Origin: a virus
DNA length: 34,564 nt
IMG/VR virus record: IMGVR_UViG_3300037882_002560
Coordinates: 1-34,564 of that record
Direction: 5' to 3' (one strand)
Below the pieces are notes generated by a model. It saw only the letters and a list, made by a program, of their open reading frames with translations, did no database searches and was not told where the DNA came from. How positions within the stretch are numbered: the first letter of the stretch is position 1; the number at the start of each line of letters is the position of its first letter. Both the position numbers and the translations under genes were made by a program. Positions 8,701 through 15,849 of the stretch are shown one piece after another.

Positions 8701-11121
8701 TCCGAGAAGGCTCATCCACCCCTCAGAAGCAACTGCCAAATAGCTGTTGACGTACTCAAGCTTACCTTCCCAAGCCCCGTAAACCTCTTGGTAGGCCTCC
8801 AACTCAGGAGTACCCTCAGCAATAGCTAAGGTCAGCGCCCTCTGTTGACTTTCGGTCTCTTCGAAATAGTCGGATACTCTATCAAGAGAATCGGTGATCC
8901 GTTCGGACCACGGAGTAAAGCTATCCTCAATCTTTACAGTCAGAATGTTTTTGAACCGCTGCCATTGAGCGATCATGGAATCCATCGCCTTTTCGTTTGC
9001 TGCGGCAGCGACGTTGGTGTCGGCGAAAGCCAACTGGAGATTGTCCATAACGTCGACATTGTTTTTGGCGACCAGATAGAAAGCAGCGGCACGGGTTTCC
9101 AAGCCCTGATATGCGGCAGCAGCGCCGAAGCCTTTTTCGCGTAGAGTGTCCAACACCGCCGGAAGACCGCGCGTAGTAACATCTACGTCGGCGGCAGTGA
9201 TATTCAGCTGGGTCAGCTGCTCACGAAGCTTATCGCTCGGAGTCTGCAGATCGACCAAGAACTGGCGGAAACCAGTACCGATTGTGGAACCTGACCGGAC
9301 ACCCGCCTGAGCGATGCCGCCAACGGTGGCCAGCAACTGCTCCAAACTGATATTCTGCTCGTAGGCGGTGGCACCAACGTACTGAATAGCCTGAGCAGTC
9401 TGCTGCACAGTCAATTTGGTACGGTTCAGCGCCGAGGTCATCAGGTCAGCAACGCGCGCAGCCTCACTGGTATGCAGCTGGAACGAGCCGATAGCCGAGG
9501 TCACCAAGTTCACCGCCTCATCAGGGCTTGAACCTGAGGCCGTAGCCAAAGTGGTAACACTCCGTAGAACGTCGCTCATCTGGCTGGCGCTGATGCCAGC
9601 TTGGGCCAGCGTTTGGCTGATCCGGGCAAGGTCGTTCAACGAATAGCGAGAGCCAGCACCGATCTCGAAAATCGAAGCGGTTAGCTGCTGCATCTGGGTG
9701 TCTGTCGCGCCCGCGATTGCCTGCAGTTTGGCGAGTTCATCTTCCAAGGTTACAAGGCTTGAGATGCTGTCGGTCACGGTGCTGGAAATACCGTAGACAG
9801 TTGAGGCAGCTGCGCCGTAAACACTGGTTCTAGCAAAAGCGGCAGCGGCATAGCCGGGCGAAAGGATAGAGCCGAGTGGCCCGGGTGCGCTCTCCCGCTC
9901 TTTCTTTGCGGACGCACGCTCAATCGCGGCCTGTTGTTTTTGCGCTAGCTCCAAGTCCCTCAGGCGAGCTTTTTGAGTTTCGGCAGTCGCCTTAGCCAAA
10001 CGCTCCTGCGCTGCTGCCGTCCGAGCCACTGCTTCCGCCAATGCCTTTGCCGGACCCAGCGAGGCAATCTGCTGCTGAGCGAAGGCCTGAGCAAGTCGCA
10101 GCTGAGCCTGATGAGCAGTTAGCTGGCGCGTCTTGGTGTCGGTACTTTCCGCCCGGGCTAGTGCGCGGGCCGCAGTGACGTTTGCGTTTGCGAGCCGCAG
10201 CTTCTCCTGCGCTTGAGCAATTTGCTGGGCTGTGATGTTCTTGGTGGCGAGAGTGGTCTGCAAAAGGTCACGCGCAGCCGCCTGTTCCGCACGATAAAAC
10301 TGCAAAGCAGCAGCGGCGCTACCAAGATTGTTCGCCGTTACCTGCACGCGCTCGGGGGCCAAAAGGCGCTGACTGCCAGCTAGGCGTCCCTGCATAGCTA
10401 AACGCTGCTGCTCCAGCTTGCGGATAACGGCGTCCAATTGAACACCAAGTGCCTTCTGATCTTGGATCCGTTGCGCAACACCCCGCGCAGCGGCAGCGTC
10501 GTTGCCTGCCAATGCTTCGCGCTCGCGCCGGAGATCACGAAGGCGTGCGTCTACCGCAGCGCGCTGGAGCTTTGCCTGATCAACATCGGTAAGACCACCG
10601 ACCCTTCCGCCTACTGCAGCTTTTGCGGCCTCACGACGGGCTGCTGCAAGTTCGCGGGCGCGGGCAATACGCTGCTTATCTAGGGTTGATTCGTAGGCTG
10701 TAACCTCTTGAGCCAGCTTCTTTTCTTCAGCCGCCGCTAAACGTGCAAGGCGACTCTTCTCCTTGTAAAACTCGCGAGCCGACTGGCCCTCGATCCGGGC
10801 AGCCTCAGCGCGAGCTTTGTAGGCAGCGTCCGTGATGCGTTTCTGCTCTTCAAGCGCCTTTTTCTGCTCCGCCAGTGCTTTCTTGTTTGCGGCCTCGACG
10901 TCAGCCATCAAGGTCTTCATCTCGGCTTTGGCTTTCGACAGCGTCTTTAGGTTGGCGCTGATGACCTTCGAGGCCGACTCCAAATCTTTGATGTTGCTGA
11001 GGTTGGCATTGCGGATCGCCTTATTGGCGTCCTCAATCTTCTTTTGCAGCACATTAAACGCGATAGTCAGCTGGTCGCTGCTCGCGTTTAGTTCAATCTT
11101 CTGTTCGATTGGTTTGCTCAT
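5791..11121 (-). CDS. Tail tape measure protein with embedded M15-like peptidase domain
   Basis: At 1776 residues this is the longest gene here. It sets tail length and is ejected during DNA entry. Residues about 1-400 form an Ala/Gln/Lys/Arg-rich coiled coil. Residues about 435-760 match the TP901-type tape measure core (DELAKLQAIAGATDTQM, then LARISQTLAQAGISASQM). Residues about 1165-1270 resemble a D-Ala-D-Ala carboxypeptidase (M15/VanY-like) fold, with SDHSNGGAARDFGV and a later HIHVGV. Relative to the usual SxHxxGxAxD there is one extra residue. More coiled coil follows, then a hydrophobic Gly-rich C-terminus as in lambda gpH. AAGGA lies six bases before the ATG. Extrapolating from lambda's length-to-residue ratio would imply a tail longer than lambda's, with the peptidase domain not counted as a ruler. 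Confidence 0.95.
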   Translation of the reverse strand: MSKPIEQKIELNASSDQLTIAFNVLQKKIEDANKAIRNANLSNIKDLESASKVISANLKTLSKAKAEMKTLMADVEAANKKALAEQKKALEEQKRITDAAYKARAEAARIEGQSAREFYKEKSRLARLAAAEEKKLAQEVTAYESTLDKQRIARARELAAARREAAKAAVGGRVGGLTDVDQAKLQRAAVDARLRDLRREREALAGNDAAAARGVAQRIQDQKALGVQLDAVIRKLEQQRLAMQGRLAGSQRLLAPERVQVTANNLGSAAAALQFYRAEQAAARDLLQTTLATKNITAQQIAQAQEKLRLANANVTAARALARAESTDTKTRQLTAHQAQLRLAQAFAQQQIASLGPAKALAEAVARTAAAQERLAKATAETQKARLRDLELAQKQQAAIERASAKKERESAPGPLGSILSPGYAAAAFARTSVYGAAASTVYGISSTVTDSISSLVTLEDELAKLQAIAGATDTQMQQLTASIFEIGAGSRYSLNDLARISQTLAQAGISASQMSDVLRSVTTLATASGSSPDEAVNLVTSAIGSFQLHTSEAARVADLMTSALNRTKLTVQQTAQAIQYVGATAYEQNISLEQLLATVGGIAQAGVRSGSTIGTGFRQFLVDLQTPSDKLREQLTQLNITAADVDVTTRGLPAVLDTLREKGFGAAAAYQGLETRAAAFYLVAKNNVDVMDNLQLAFADTNVAAAANEKAMDSMIAQWQRFKNILTVKIEDSFTPWSERITDSLDRVSDYFEETESQQRALTLAIAEGTPELEAYQEVYGAWEGKLEYVNSYLAVASEGWMSLLGRVYDYTVGTEEATSATEAAATAVAEASEAVDNQAARMTELDKEIQRLIVQKNELRNNDARTSAEMVTLMQRFEGLASHLVLTANRYDDLTAAVRRYRIEQAAEMGTRLDAQISSLSVQSATARQAAGQGVAGILGSPEYKGLLSKRAIEALETIRTGTPGTDQVRVATAVLTNEVTRLTDSNRRVSGTQLEVAKRLDTVVSNISTASGAKSTIPILERQAEDRRIESTRRIGGYATEGLSQVNGLMTQLQSAEGTKRAELKREMGSRLTGLETQLRLAQANPFKSPGEARWIVERQQEVSTLRSQYEGLLKAAATSEAETAEKTARADRRRTREAEATKRGPRPKRQPAVGKPVTQRDVDRVGREMGLPLGSGVRSVAEQWSLFRRRKTRATPDKSDHSNGGAARDFGVAHLSDAEAVAMAERMKARYKALGIEAQVLYERGTKKGGPPEGTARHIHVGVKKGSRFKSGQDAGDGEYDGYSSSEMRAEAEAAARKRRAVAAAELDIMESDFASRLRQMRETEGKEGFPAAILAAKESLSKLQKKMFDEAETKLFEDGVDIESPEYAAGMMKVADSIAKRTEEYQKIVGDTIIASADEQLRGAEEAFEAGLRPYELKIKTLKAQSSGLSTYTLRNKVPDFVGQLNDLRSSKAEERAREQEYALLGPRIEEQRKALYLANWRSMTTGTTDETQKEIEKLRKELENLLETQQLLEAELSAGGLLPTSLTEGLVQAVEAYRELNGLNNTFSQNLMLNMTGAIETVHSSFANMFTSIISGSESALGAVGKFAMGVADYMFQLAGQMLAQQALNGLFSLLGSFVGVPGGLGSSGGGFGGLGASATSFSFGGRFNGGPADPAGTIYRKSGGEVSNGSASADSVFLKAAKGEWVINKKSVDSVGPQFMAQLNQHGAKALSGLQSMPKIDMKSRTETNVYVVPPQQRPTLQKDDVLIIMQEDMLTGTTGRLIQKIVRE

Positions 11122-11162
11122 CAGCGATCCTTGGGATCAGATCGCCGACGGTGCAAGGTTTT

Positions 11163-12419
11163 TTAGACGGTGAACGCGGTTTGAGCGGGAGGAATGTAAT
11201 GCTGAGGGCCGGTGGTGGCTCTGATCCGATCGCGGATCGCCCGAACCGGCAAGGTCTGCCGCCCAATCTCGCCATAGGTGCGACTTCGGAAAACCATTGT
11301 GATCGACTGCCGCGAACGATACCCACCATCGTGCGCCCACTTGTCACGAGCCGCCAATTGGTTCCAGCTCTCGATGTGAACCCCCGGGTGCTCCTTAAGA
11401 ACCATTCCGTGATGAATGTGGCCGATATCGATATACCGATAGTCGGTCTCACCCCAATCCTTGGAGAAGTCGGTTGCCATTACTGACGCCAAGCGGTTCG
11501 GCTTGCACTTGTCTGAGTGGTGACACATGACAAAAGTGTTGCCCATGCGATACCCGATGAAGGGGCTGTGGTTGTTCAGGACACTTACCCGGCCACCGTC
11601 GGCATATACGTGACGAAGCAAGGTCGCCATCCAGATGTCGTTTGTGCGGCTGTGATTACCTTGATTGATAATCACATCAACAAAGTCGGCTTTCTCCAAA
11701 GCCTTATCTACGATAAAGCGCATGACGCGCGCGTAGACCTCAACCATTTTCGGGAATCGACCGTCAAGGTCAAGGGCATGCCCACTGGCTTCTGTGACAC
11801 CCGACATGTTCTCGTAGTGCGTAAAATCGCCGACGTCTTGGATGACCATCCGCTCAACGCGCGGCGATTGATCGACAAGCATGCTGATACCAGTGCAGAG
11901 TTCCCGCTCAGCGATTTTCAGATCGAAATTCGCGCCGGTTTCTGCCTCATGCGCCAACATCCCCAAATGAGCGTCACCGATTTGAATCCAAGGAATAACA
12001 TCCGTATCGACCGTAGCAGGCTTAGGTTTTGGGGATGGAATCTTTTCGGTTTGAGAGATGAAAGCCTCAACGCCCAGCTTAATCTGTTCGGCCCAAGCCT
12101 CGTCGTCCAACCGTGTTTTTGTCCATTGAAGAACTTGAGTGCGCTGGCCGGTATAGGGGTCGATGCGGTCTAAAGTGGAGTGGCCTTTCGCGACAAAAGG
12201 CGCGGGAACCACTCGGCTCAAACCGCCATCAGGGCTGTACCCATGAACGGCAGCTTTCTTCAAGACGGTTCCGACCACAGCGCGAATTGTCCCTCGGCTC
12301 TTATCGAATTCTCGGGCTGTTGCTGAAACATTCGCCCCGTTGCTAAGGAGTGACTGAATGTAGTCGACTTGCATCGGCGTCTCAGCCCATTGGAGCAGTT
12401 GTGGAGTAATGGTTTCCAT
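11163..12419 (-). CDS. Calcineurin-like metallophosphoesterase with N-terminal helix-turn-helix
   Basis: A 418-residue protein. An N-terminal HTH-like segment (about residues 22-48, ANVSATAREFDKSRGTIRAV) precedes a metallophosphoesterase domain with all signature blocks: IGDAHLG (D149, H151), DVGDFTHYE (D198), NQGNHSRTND (N255, H256), MCHHSDK (H300) and GHIHHG (H334, H336). These bind two metal ions in phosphodiesterases such as Mre11/SbcD-type nucleases. The ATG at 12419 has GAGG five bases upstream; the upstream extension to 12509 overlaps the I-like gene and is rejected. It sits inside the tail operon, between the I-like and tape measure genes. Its substrate is unknown. DNA processing during packaging or entry, or host nucleotide degradation, are possibilities. 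Confidence 0.88.
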   Translation of the reverse strand: METITPQLLQWAETPMQVDYIQSLLSNGANVSATAREFDKSRGTIRAVVGTVLKKAAVHGYSPDGGLSRVVPAPFVAKGHSTLDRIDPYTGQRTQVLQWTKTRLDDEAWAEQIKLGVEAFISQTEKIPSPKPKPATVDTDVIPWIQIGDAHLGMLAHEAETGANFDLKIAERELCTGISMLVDQSPRVERMVIQDVGDFTHYENMSGVTEASGHALDLDGRFPKMVEVYARVMRFIVDKALEKADFVDVIINQGNHSRTNDIWMATLLRHVYADGGRVSVLNNHSPFIGYRMGNTFVMCHHSDKCKPNRLASVMATDFSKDWGETDYRYIDIGHIHHGMVLKEHPGVHIESWNQLAARDKWAHDGGYRSRQSITMVFRSRTYGEIGRQTLPVRAIRDRIRATTGPQHYIPPAQTAFTV

Positions 12420-12426
12420 ATTTACC

Positions 12427-13002
12427 TCACGTAGGATTTGTCGGGAAAACCCCGAAGGAAAGGTTGTTTGAGTCAGACTGAAGCGACAGCCAGTGCCCGC
12501 CGAGATCAATCCTCCCCCAAGCGCAGGTGATCGGCGTGTTGACCGCAGTCGTGTTTTTGTTGACGGCTAGATACTTTGAGGCTTCGGGGTCGTTGTTCTT
12601 GCCGAGCCTCGGCGCTTTCATGAAAAGCCCAACAATGCCTTGGAGAATCATCATTGCGCCGCCAATAAGAAGACTACCGCCGAGGGACGTGGCCGTCAAA
12701 GCCCCGGTGGCCGTGAACGACACGCCTCCGGTAGCGAACGCCAAACCGATCATCGCCGCACCAATTAAGATACTGGTGAATTTGCCGCCGCCGCCAAGCA
12801 TGGCGGGCATCAGTTGGACTTCAGCAGGCCTCTCACGGAGTTTTTCTTCGGTGTCGTGACCGATAACTTCGATCAACAAGTTTCTCGGCCAATTTGGATG
12901 TTGCCGAGAAAAACCCTCAATCGCATCAGCCACGCTCTCGGCCTCGATAGAAGCAGTCGGCCCATATAGAGAACGCAAAATTCCATGAAAGATCAGCTGC
13001 AT
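12427..13002 (-). CDS. Tail assembly protein, lambda I-like
   Basis: A 191-residue protein. The N-terminal 75 residues (LIFHGILRSLYGPTASIEAESVADAIEG) match the ubiquitin-like beginning of lambda tail assembly protein I. Glycine-rich hydrophobic segments follow (about residues 75-125: KFTSILIGAAMIGLAFATGG, then LLIGGAMMILQGIVGLFM). The C-terminus has the typical KNTTAVNTPITCAWGRI motif seen as NTxxxGxPVPVxYGR in relatives. In lambda, I is needed for tail tip assembly but is not found in virions. The start overlaps the JAMM gene stop by ten bases. Confidence 0.88.
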   Translation of the reverse strand: MQLIFHGILRSLYGPTASIEAESVADAIEGFSRQHPNWPRNLLIEVIGHDTEEKLRERPAEVQLMPAMLGGGGKFTSILIGAAMIGLAFATGGVSFTATGALTATSLGGSLLIGGAMMILQGIVGLFMKAPRLGKNNDPEASKYLAVNKNTTAVNTPITCAWGRIDLGGHWLSLQSDSNNLSFGVFPTNPT

Positions 13003-13319
13003 TCAATCACCAGTCCGTCTTCAACCTCGTAGGTCGTGGTTACCACCGCGCCGTTGCGTCGGCCAATAATGTGGTGCCGTAGATCAGGCCAAGCCAGAAA
13101 GCCAGCGTAATCCTCTCCACTAAGGTTAGGGTCGGTGTCAGGATGTGTGTGCCATGTGGCGACGGTGTTTGGCAGAAAGAAAACTACATCCTCGGCCTTC
13201 ATGCGGTAGCTGTTAGTTCGGTCTTCAGCAACATTGTCGATCTCGACAATCGTGCCATCCTTTAGAATAAGGCCGCAGCGCTCTTCGGTATCATCATCCT
13301 GCAAAAGAAACGCGAACAT
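12993..13319 (-). CDS. JAMM/MPN metallopeptidase, half of a lambda K-like tail protein
   Basis: 108 residues with a complete JAMM zinc-peptidase signature: Glu12 or Glu13 (EERCG), then WHTHPDTDPNLSGED giving H57-x-H59-P and S67-x-x-D70. In lambda gpK a JAMM domain and an NlpC/P60 domain share one chain; here they are separate overlapping genes. The ATG at 13319 has AGGAG seven bases upstream, so the upstream ATG at 13343 is disfavoured. The gene overlaps the NlpC/P60 gene by 26 bases. The substrate is unknown. In lambda-like phages the K proteins are tail-tip proteins thought to process tail components or cell-wall peptides. Confidence 0.9.
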   Translation of the reverse strand: MFAFLLQDDDTEERCGLILKDGTIVEIDNVAEDRTNSYRMKAEDVVFFLPNTVATWHTHPDTDPNLSGEDYAGFLAWPDLRHHIIGRRNGAVVTTTYEVEDGLVIECS

Positions 13320-13755
13320 CAAAAAGCTCCTGGAGGGTAACATCGGGGTGAACTGGGCGAAGATCGGGAACCTTCGGATGGCGTAGAATGTAGGCGACTG
13401 AGTTTATCCAGAAATCTCTGAAGACTTCTTTCGAAGACAGACGGTGCGCCAAATGATGAATTAGAAAGCCATCGCCGATGTAGACCGCAAAATGGTTTGG
13501 ATTGCGTGATCCAACCGACATACATAGTACGTCTCCGGGGCGCAGCTCCGAGGGCTTCCACCACGCGATTTTCTCGAAACCCTCTCGTTCGTGGCAGATG
13601 CCCATCAAATCCAGCTGGTCAGAAGACCACCCAGCGGGGCGCGCATAATTGCGGATGTGAATATCGAAGTTCTGTTTGTAGAACTCTCGAAACAGCGAGA
13701 GACAGTCTTGGCTGCCTAAGATGAACTGTTTTCCAATCAGGTTGTCGTAGATCAT
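13294..13755 (-). CDS. NlpC/P60 cysteine peptidase, half of a lambda K-like tail protein
   Basis: 153 residues with the NlpC/P60 layout: catalytic Cys18 in GSQDCLSLFREFY, His88 in NHFAVYIGDG, and a further His pair (H100, H101) just after it. LRPGDVL is the usual strand before the His. These enzymes cut peptidoglycan peptide stems, and in siphophage tails they sit at the tip to help open the cell wall. ATGA overlap with the L-like gene shows coupled translation. The C-terminal 35 residues after the peptidase fold overlap the JAMM gene and may be a linker. Confidence 0.92.
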   Translation of the reverse strand: MIYDNLIGKQFILGSQDCLSLFREFYKQNFDIHIRNYARPAGWSSDQLDLMGICHEREGFEKIAWWKPSELRPGDVLCMSVGSRNPNHFAVYIGDGFLIHHLAHRLSSKEVFRDFWINSVAYILRHPKVPDLRPVHPDVTLQELFDVRVSFAG

Positions 13756-14243
13756 ACTTGCACCGAGGGGAACGCTGGAGGGATGTACGTTCGGTGAGGC
13801 AGCGAAGCATTTGTGGAATCAGACGGGGTCGCAAGCTGCAAACGAATACGGGTCTTCGAATATTCAGCAACGCGCTTCACACGGTATGTCGCAATACGGT
13901 AAACCAAATTATCAGCAAGTAGGTCTTCCAAGAGCACCGTGATTTTCACCAGCGTGGCGTTATCGAGATAGCCGCCTCGGACGAACGTTTTGAACTTCGA
14001 GATATCGATGTCGGACTGACCGATATCGAGAGTAGGCATAAGCACCCCGGTATCGGAGTTTTGTCCTTCTCCGCTGATGGCGCAAGGCAATCCCTCGTAG
14101 AGTTTGCCTCGCCATGTAATCGGATCATCGTTCTTGAAATTGATCGAACCAGAGGTGTTGGTTGGAGTAAGCTCGAACAGCTCGACCCTACCGTCGGAGA
14201 TCAACTTCAAAGAATCTTTAACGTGACTTTCAGGAGAAATCAT
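13752..14243 (-). CDS. Minor tail protein, lambda L-like, short form
   Basis: 163 residues resembling the N-terminal domain of lambda gpL: ITWRGKLYEGLPCAISGEGQ, then VLMPTLDIGQSDIDISKF, as in the family's TWqGr-Y...PTltv pattern. It ends right after that domain (IPPAFPSVQV). The Cys-rich C-terminal domain that binds an iron-sulfur cluster in lambda gpL is absent; the only Cys is in the N-terminal domain. The ATG at 14243 follows a GGCGGTGAAA leader. A GTG two codons upstream is the alternative. The terminator after the major tail gene lies just before it, so expression probably depends on read-through or on a local promoter I cannot identify. Confidence 0.8.
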   Translation of the reverse strand: MISPESHVKDSLKLISDGRVELFELTPTNTSGSINFKNDDPITWRGKLYEGLPCAISGEGQNSDTGVLMPTLDIGQSDIDISKFKTFVRGGYLDNATLVKITVLLEDLLADNLVYRIATYRVKRVAEYSKTRIRLQLATPSDSTNASLPHRTYIPPAFPSVQV

Positions 14244-14254
14244 TTTCACCGCCC

Positions 14255-14283
14255 AAAAAAGAGGCCTCCGATATGGAGGCCTC
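14255..14283 (-). terminator. Rho-independent terminator after the major tail protein gene
   Basis: On the minus strand a perfect 9-bp stem GAGGCCTCC / GGAGGCCTC with a five-base loop is followed by six T (bases 14255-14260 are A on the plus strand). It lies between the major tail protein stop and the L-like start. Partial read-through here would give high major tail protein and lower minor tail protein levels. Confidence 0.92.
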
Positions 14284-14306
14284 TTTCGCTTAGGTCAACA
14301 GGGCTT

Positions 14307-15155
14307 TTAGCCACCCACGTAGAGCAAGCCCGGCCCGCGTGTGCCGATCTCGGGGAATCGCGGATGCGAACTGACTTCTGAGGTCGTCATGAGCAAGGGC
14401 TTCATTTCCCAAGCCATCGAGGTGTGCTGAGTTTCGTTGAACGAAAGGCCAAAGCCCTTCACCATCCGGACCTTCGGGGCAACGAAGGTCAGCGGGCGGT
14501 CGAACTGCGACAGCTTACCGGTGACCTTGACACAGAACAGATCGTCGGCGTCGATGTTGCCCACCAAGACCGGCTGAATAATCCAAACGCGCGTGCCTGC
14601 CGGGAACGACATGTTCGCCGGAATCGCGTAAGGCGCAGCAATCGGCAAAGTGAAAGGCCCAGTGCCGGTGGCGGCAGCAGAGGTCTTGGTCGGGAAGACG
14701 TAATCGCTTTCGCCGCCCGGGCGCTGCAGCAATACGGTCGAACCAGCGGGGATTTCCGACAGGTTGGTGATTGCCGAGGTGCTCTCGCCGGGGATGGGAT
14801 CAGAGTTTACCGACAGCGAGACAGCACCAGCGGCGGCGGCAGCTGAAAGAATACCGCGCCGAACCGGCGTTGCCTGACCCGACAGCGAGTGACCGCGCAT
14901 AGCGTTCTGCGCCGTCATTTCGTACACGTTGGCGGTAATCATGGTCGTGACGCCGGTTCGCACCGCATCAACGGTCGACTGAGATACGCCGTTCAGCAGT
15001 TCAGTCACCTGACTTTCCACCGGAACAGCGACTTCGGACACCATGCCAACCGAGTGCTCGGCGGGGGTCAGCGAAAAAACATCATCGACGAAAGCTTTGC
15101 CCAGCATCACAGTGGCCGAGGAAAGAACGAATGCGGACTTTTTGACGTCAGCCAT
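14307..15155 (-). CDS. Major tail tube protein
   Basis: 282 residues, beginning MADVKKSAFVLSSATVMLG. The ATG at 15155 has AGGAG eight bases upstream; the frame's extension to 15281 would overlap the divergent regulator gene and is rejected. Position (upstream of the L, K and I genes in transcription order), size, Ala/Val/Thr-rich beta composition and a strong terminator right after the gene fit the abundant tube subunit. A central Ala/Gly-rich segment (about residues 107-205: SAAAAAGAVSLSV, then FTLPIAAPYAIPANMSF) could be an inserted surface domain. No signature motif is expected for this fast-evolving family, so the call rests on context. Confidence 0.8.
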   Translation of the reverse strand: MADVKKSAFVLSSATVMLGKAFVDDVFSLTPAEHSVGMVSEVAVPVESQVTELLNGVSQSTVDAVRTGVTTMITANVYEMTAQNAMRGHSLSGQATPVRRGILSAAAAAGAVSLSVNSDPIPGESTSAITNLSEIPAGSTVLLQRPGGESDYVFPTKTSAAATGTGPFTLPIAAPYAIPANMSFPAGTRVWIIQPVLVGNIDADDLFCVKVTGKLSQFDRPLTFVAPKVRMVKGFGLSFNETQHTSMAWEMKPLLMTTSEVSSHPRFPEIGTRGPGLLYVGG

Positions 15156-15254
15156 TGAGATAACTCCTATTAAAGACGACAAAGCTCTTGCCTTTTTTAA
15201 CCGCAGCATCAATAGAAAACGAGGACAACCGCAGTCCACCGCCAAAGGATGTAT
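15156..15254. promoter_or_regulatory. Divergent promoter region between major tail gene and inverted regulator-chaperone cassette
   Basis: This 99-base gap separates two genes read in opposite directions, so it must carry a start signal for the plus-strand cassette. It holds the ribosome-binding sites of both: AGGAG for the major tail gene and AAAGGA for the ribbon-helix-helix gene. A CTTTTTTAACCG stretch near 15190 partly resembles the phage's dispersed motif, but too weakly to count. No convincing -35/-10 pair is visible. Confidence 0.4.
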
Positions 15255-15461
15255 ATGAAGAAACCCACTTCCATTGATCACCGGAGCCTGACAATCCGGA
15301 TTCCACTCGAACTCTACATTGAGCTAGCTGACCTCGCTAATACCGAAGGCACTTCACTCAATGAAAAAATCTCTCAGCTAATTCAGCTGGGACTAGGCCA
15401 ACATGTTAATTTAGACGCCGCGCTCCGTCGCCTGCTGATTAAGGAAGTTATCAATGGCTGA
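15255..15461 (+). CDS. Ribbon-helix-helix (Arc/MetJ-type) DNA-binding protein, 68 aa
   Basis: The N-terminal half reads SLTIRIPLELYIELADLANTEGTSLNEKISQLI: one beta strand with alternating polar residues (the DNA-contacting ribbon) followed by two helices, the RHH pattern of Arc, MetJ and Mnt. Such proteins bind DNA as dimers and usually repress their own promoter. AAGGA lies before the ATG at 15255; an ATG two codons earlier is possible. It overlaps the tail chaperone start by 8 bases, so the two are co-translated. A repressor sharing an operon with tail chaperones is unusual and could time or limit their synthesis. Its operator is not identified. Confidence 0.8.
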   Translation: MKKPTSIDHRSLTIRIPLELYIELADLANTEGTSLNEKISQLIQLGLGQHVNLDAALRRLLIKEVING

Positions 15462-15849
15462 AGACCTCACCTTGACGCCGCCGCCCCTAACCCTAAAGAT
15501 CCCGTCGATCGACCAGACCATCAAAATGACGTATGGCTTGGAGGGCGACTTGCGTCGGATGCTGCCAGACATCGCCTCAGCGATGCAGCTCATCCTGAGT
15601 GACCCGTTCACTCAAGACTACGTAATTCGTCGGGTGCTAACCCCTACGAAGAAGATGATTACCAATCTCGATGATCTGATTCCTGTTGAGGAGGTGGAGA
15701 TCACCTCCGAAGAGCAGGAAGAAATCCTTCAATGGGCTTTGGAGCACGCCATGTATTTTTTCATGGTGCGGGCGGGGTCGATCAAGAAGGTGGGCGACAA
15801 ATTCAAGACAGCCCTACCGGACCCCTCCACAGCTGGTTCTCAGGACTAA
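15454..15849 (+). CDS. Tail assembly chaperone, short product (lambda G-like)
   Basis: A 131-residue acidic protein (MAEDLTLTPPPLTLKIPSID). It sits next to the major tail gene with a second overlapping frame behind it, the classic siphophage tail chaperone arrangement. The short product and its frameshifted extension bind the tape measure and recruit tube subunits in lambda. A perfect slippery heptamer lies at codons 102-103, and the overlapping frame continues in -1. This gene is on the strand opposite to the tape measure and major tail genes, which is unusual. Family assignment is by architecture, because the sequences diverge widely. Confidence 0.8.
   Translation: MAEDLTLTPPPLTLKIPSIDQTIKMTYGLEGDLRRMLPDIASAMQLILSDPFTQDYVIRRVLTPTKKMITNLDDLIPVEEVEITSEEQEEILQWALEHAMYFFMVRAGSIKKVGDKFKTALPDPSTAGSQD

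Noticed and set aside
11517-12173. Plus-strand frame of 218 codons opposite the metallophosphoesterase
   Set aside because: Overlaps the catalytic motifs antisense and shows no recognisable domain; a GC-driven shadow.
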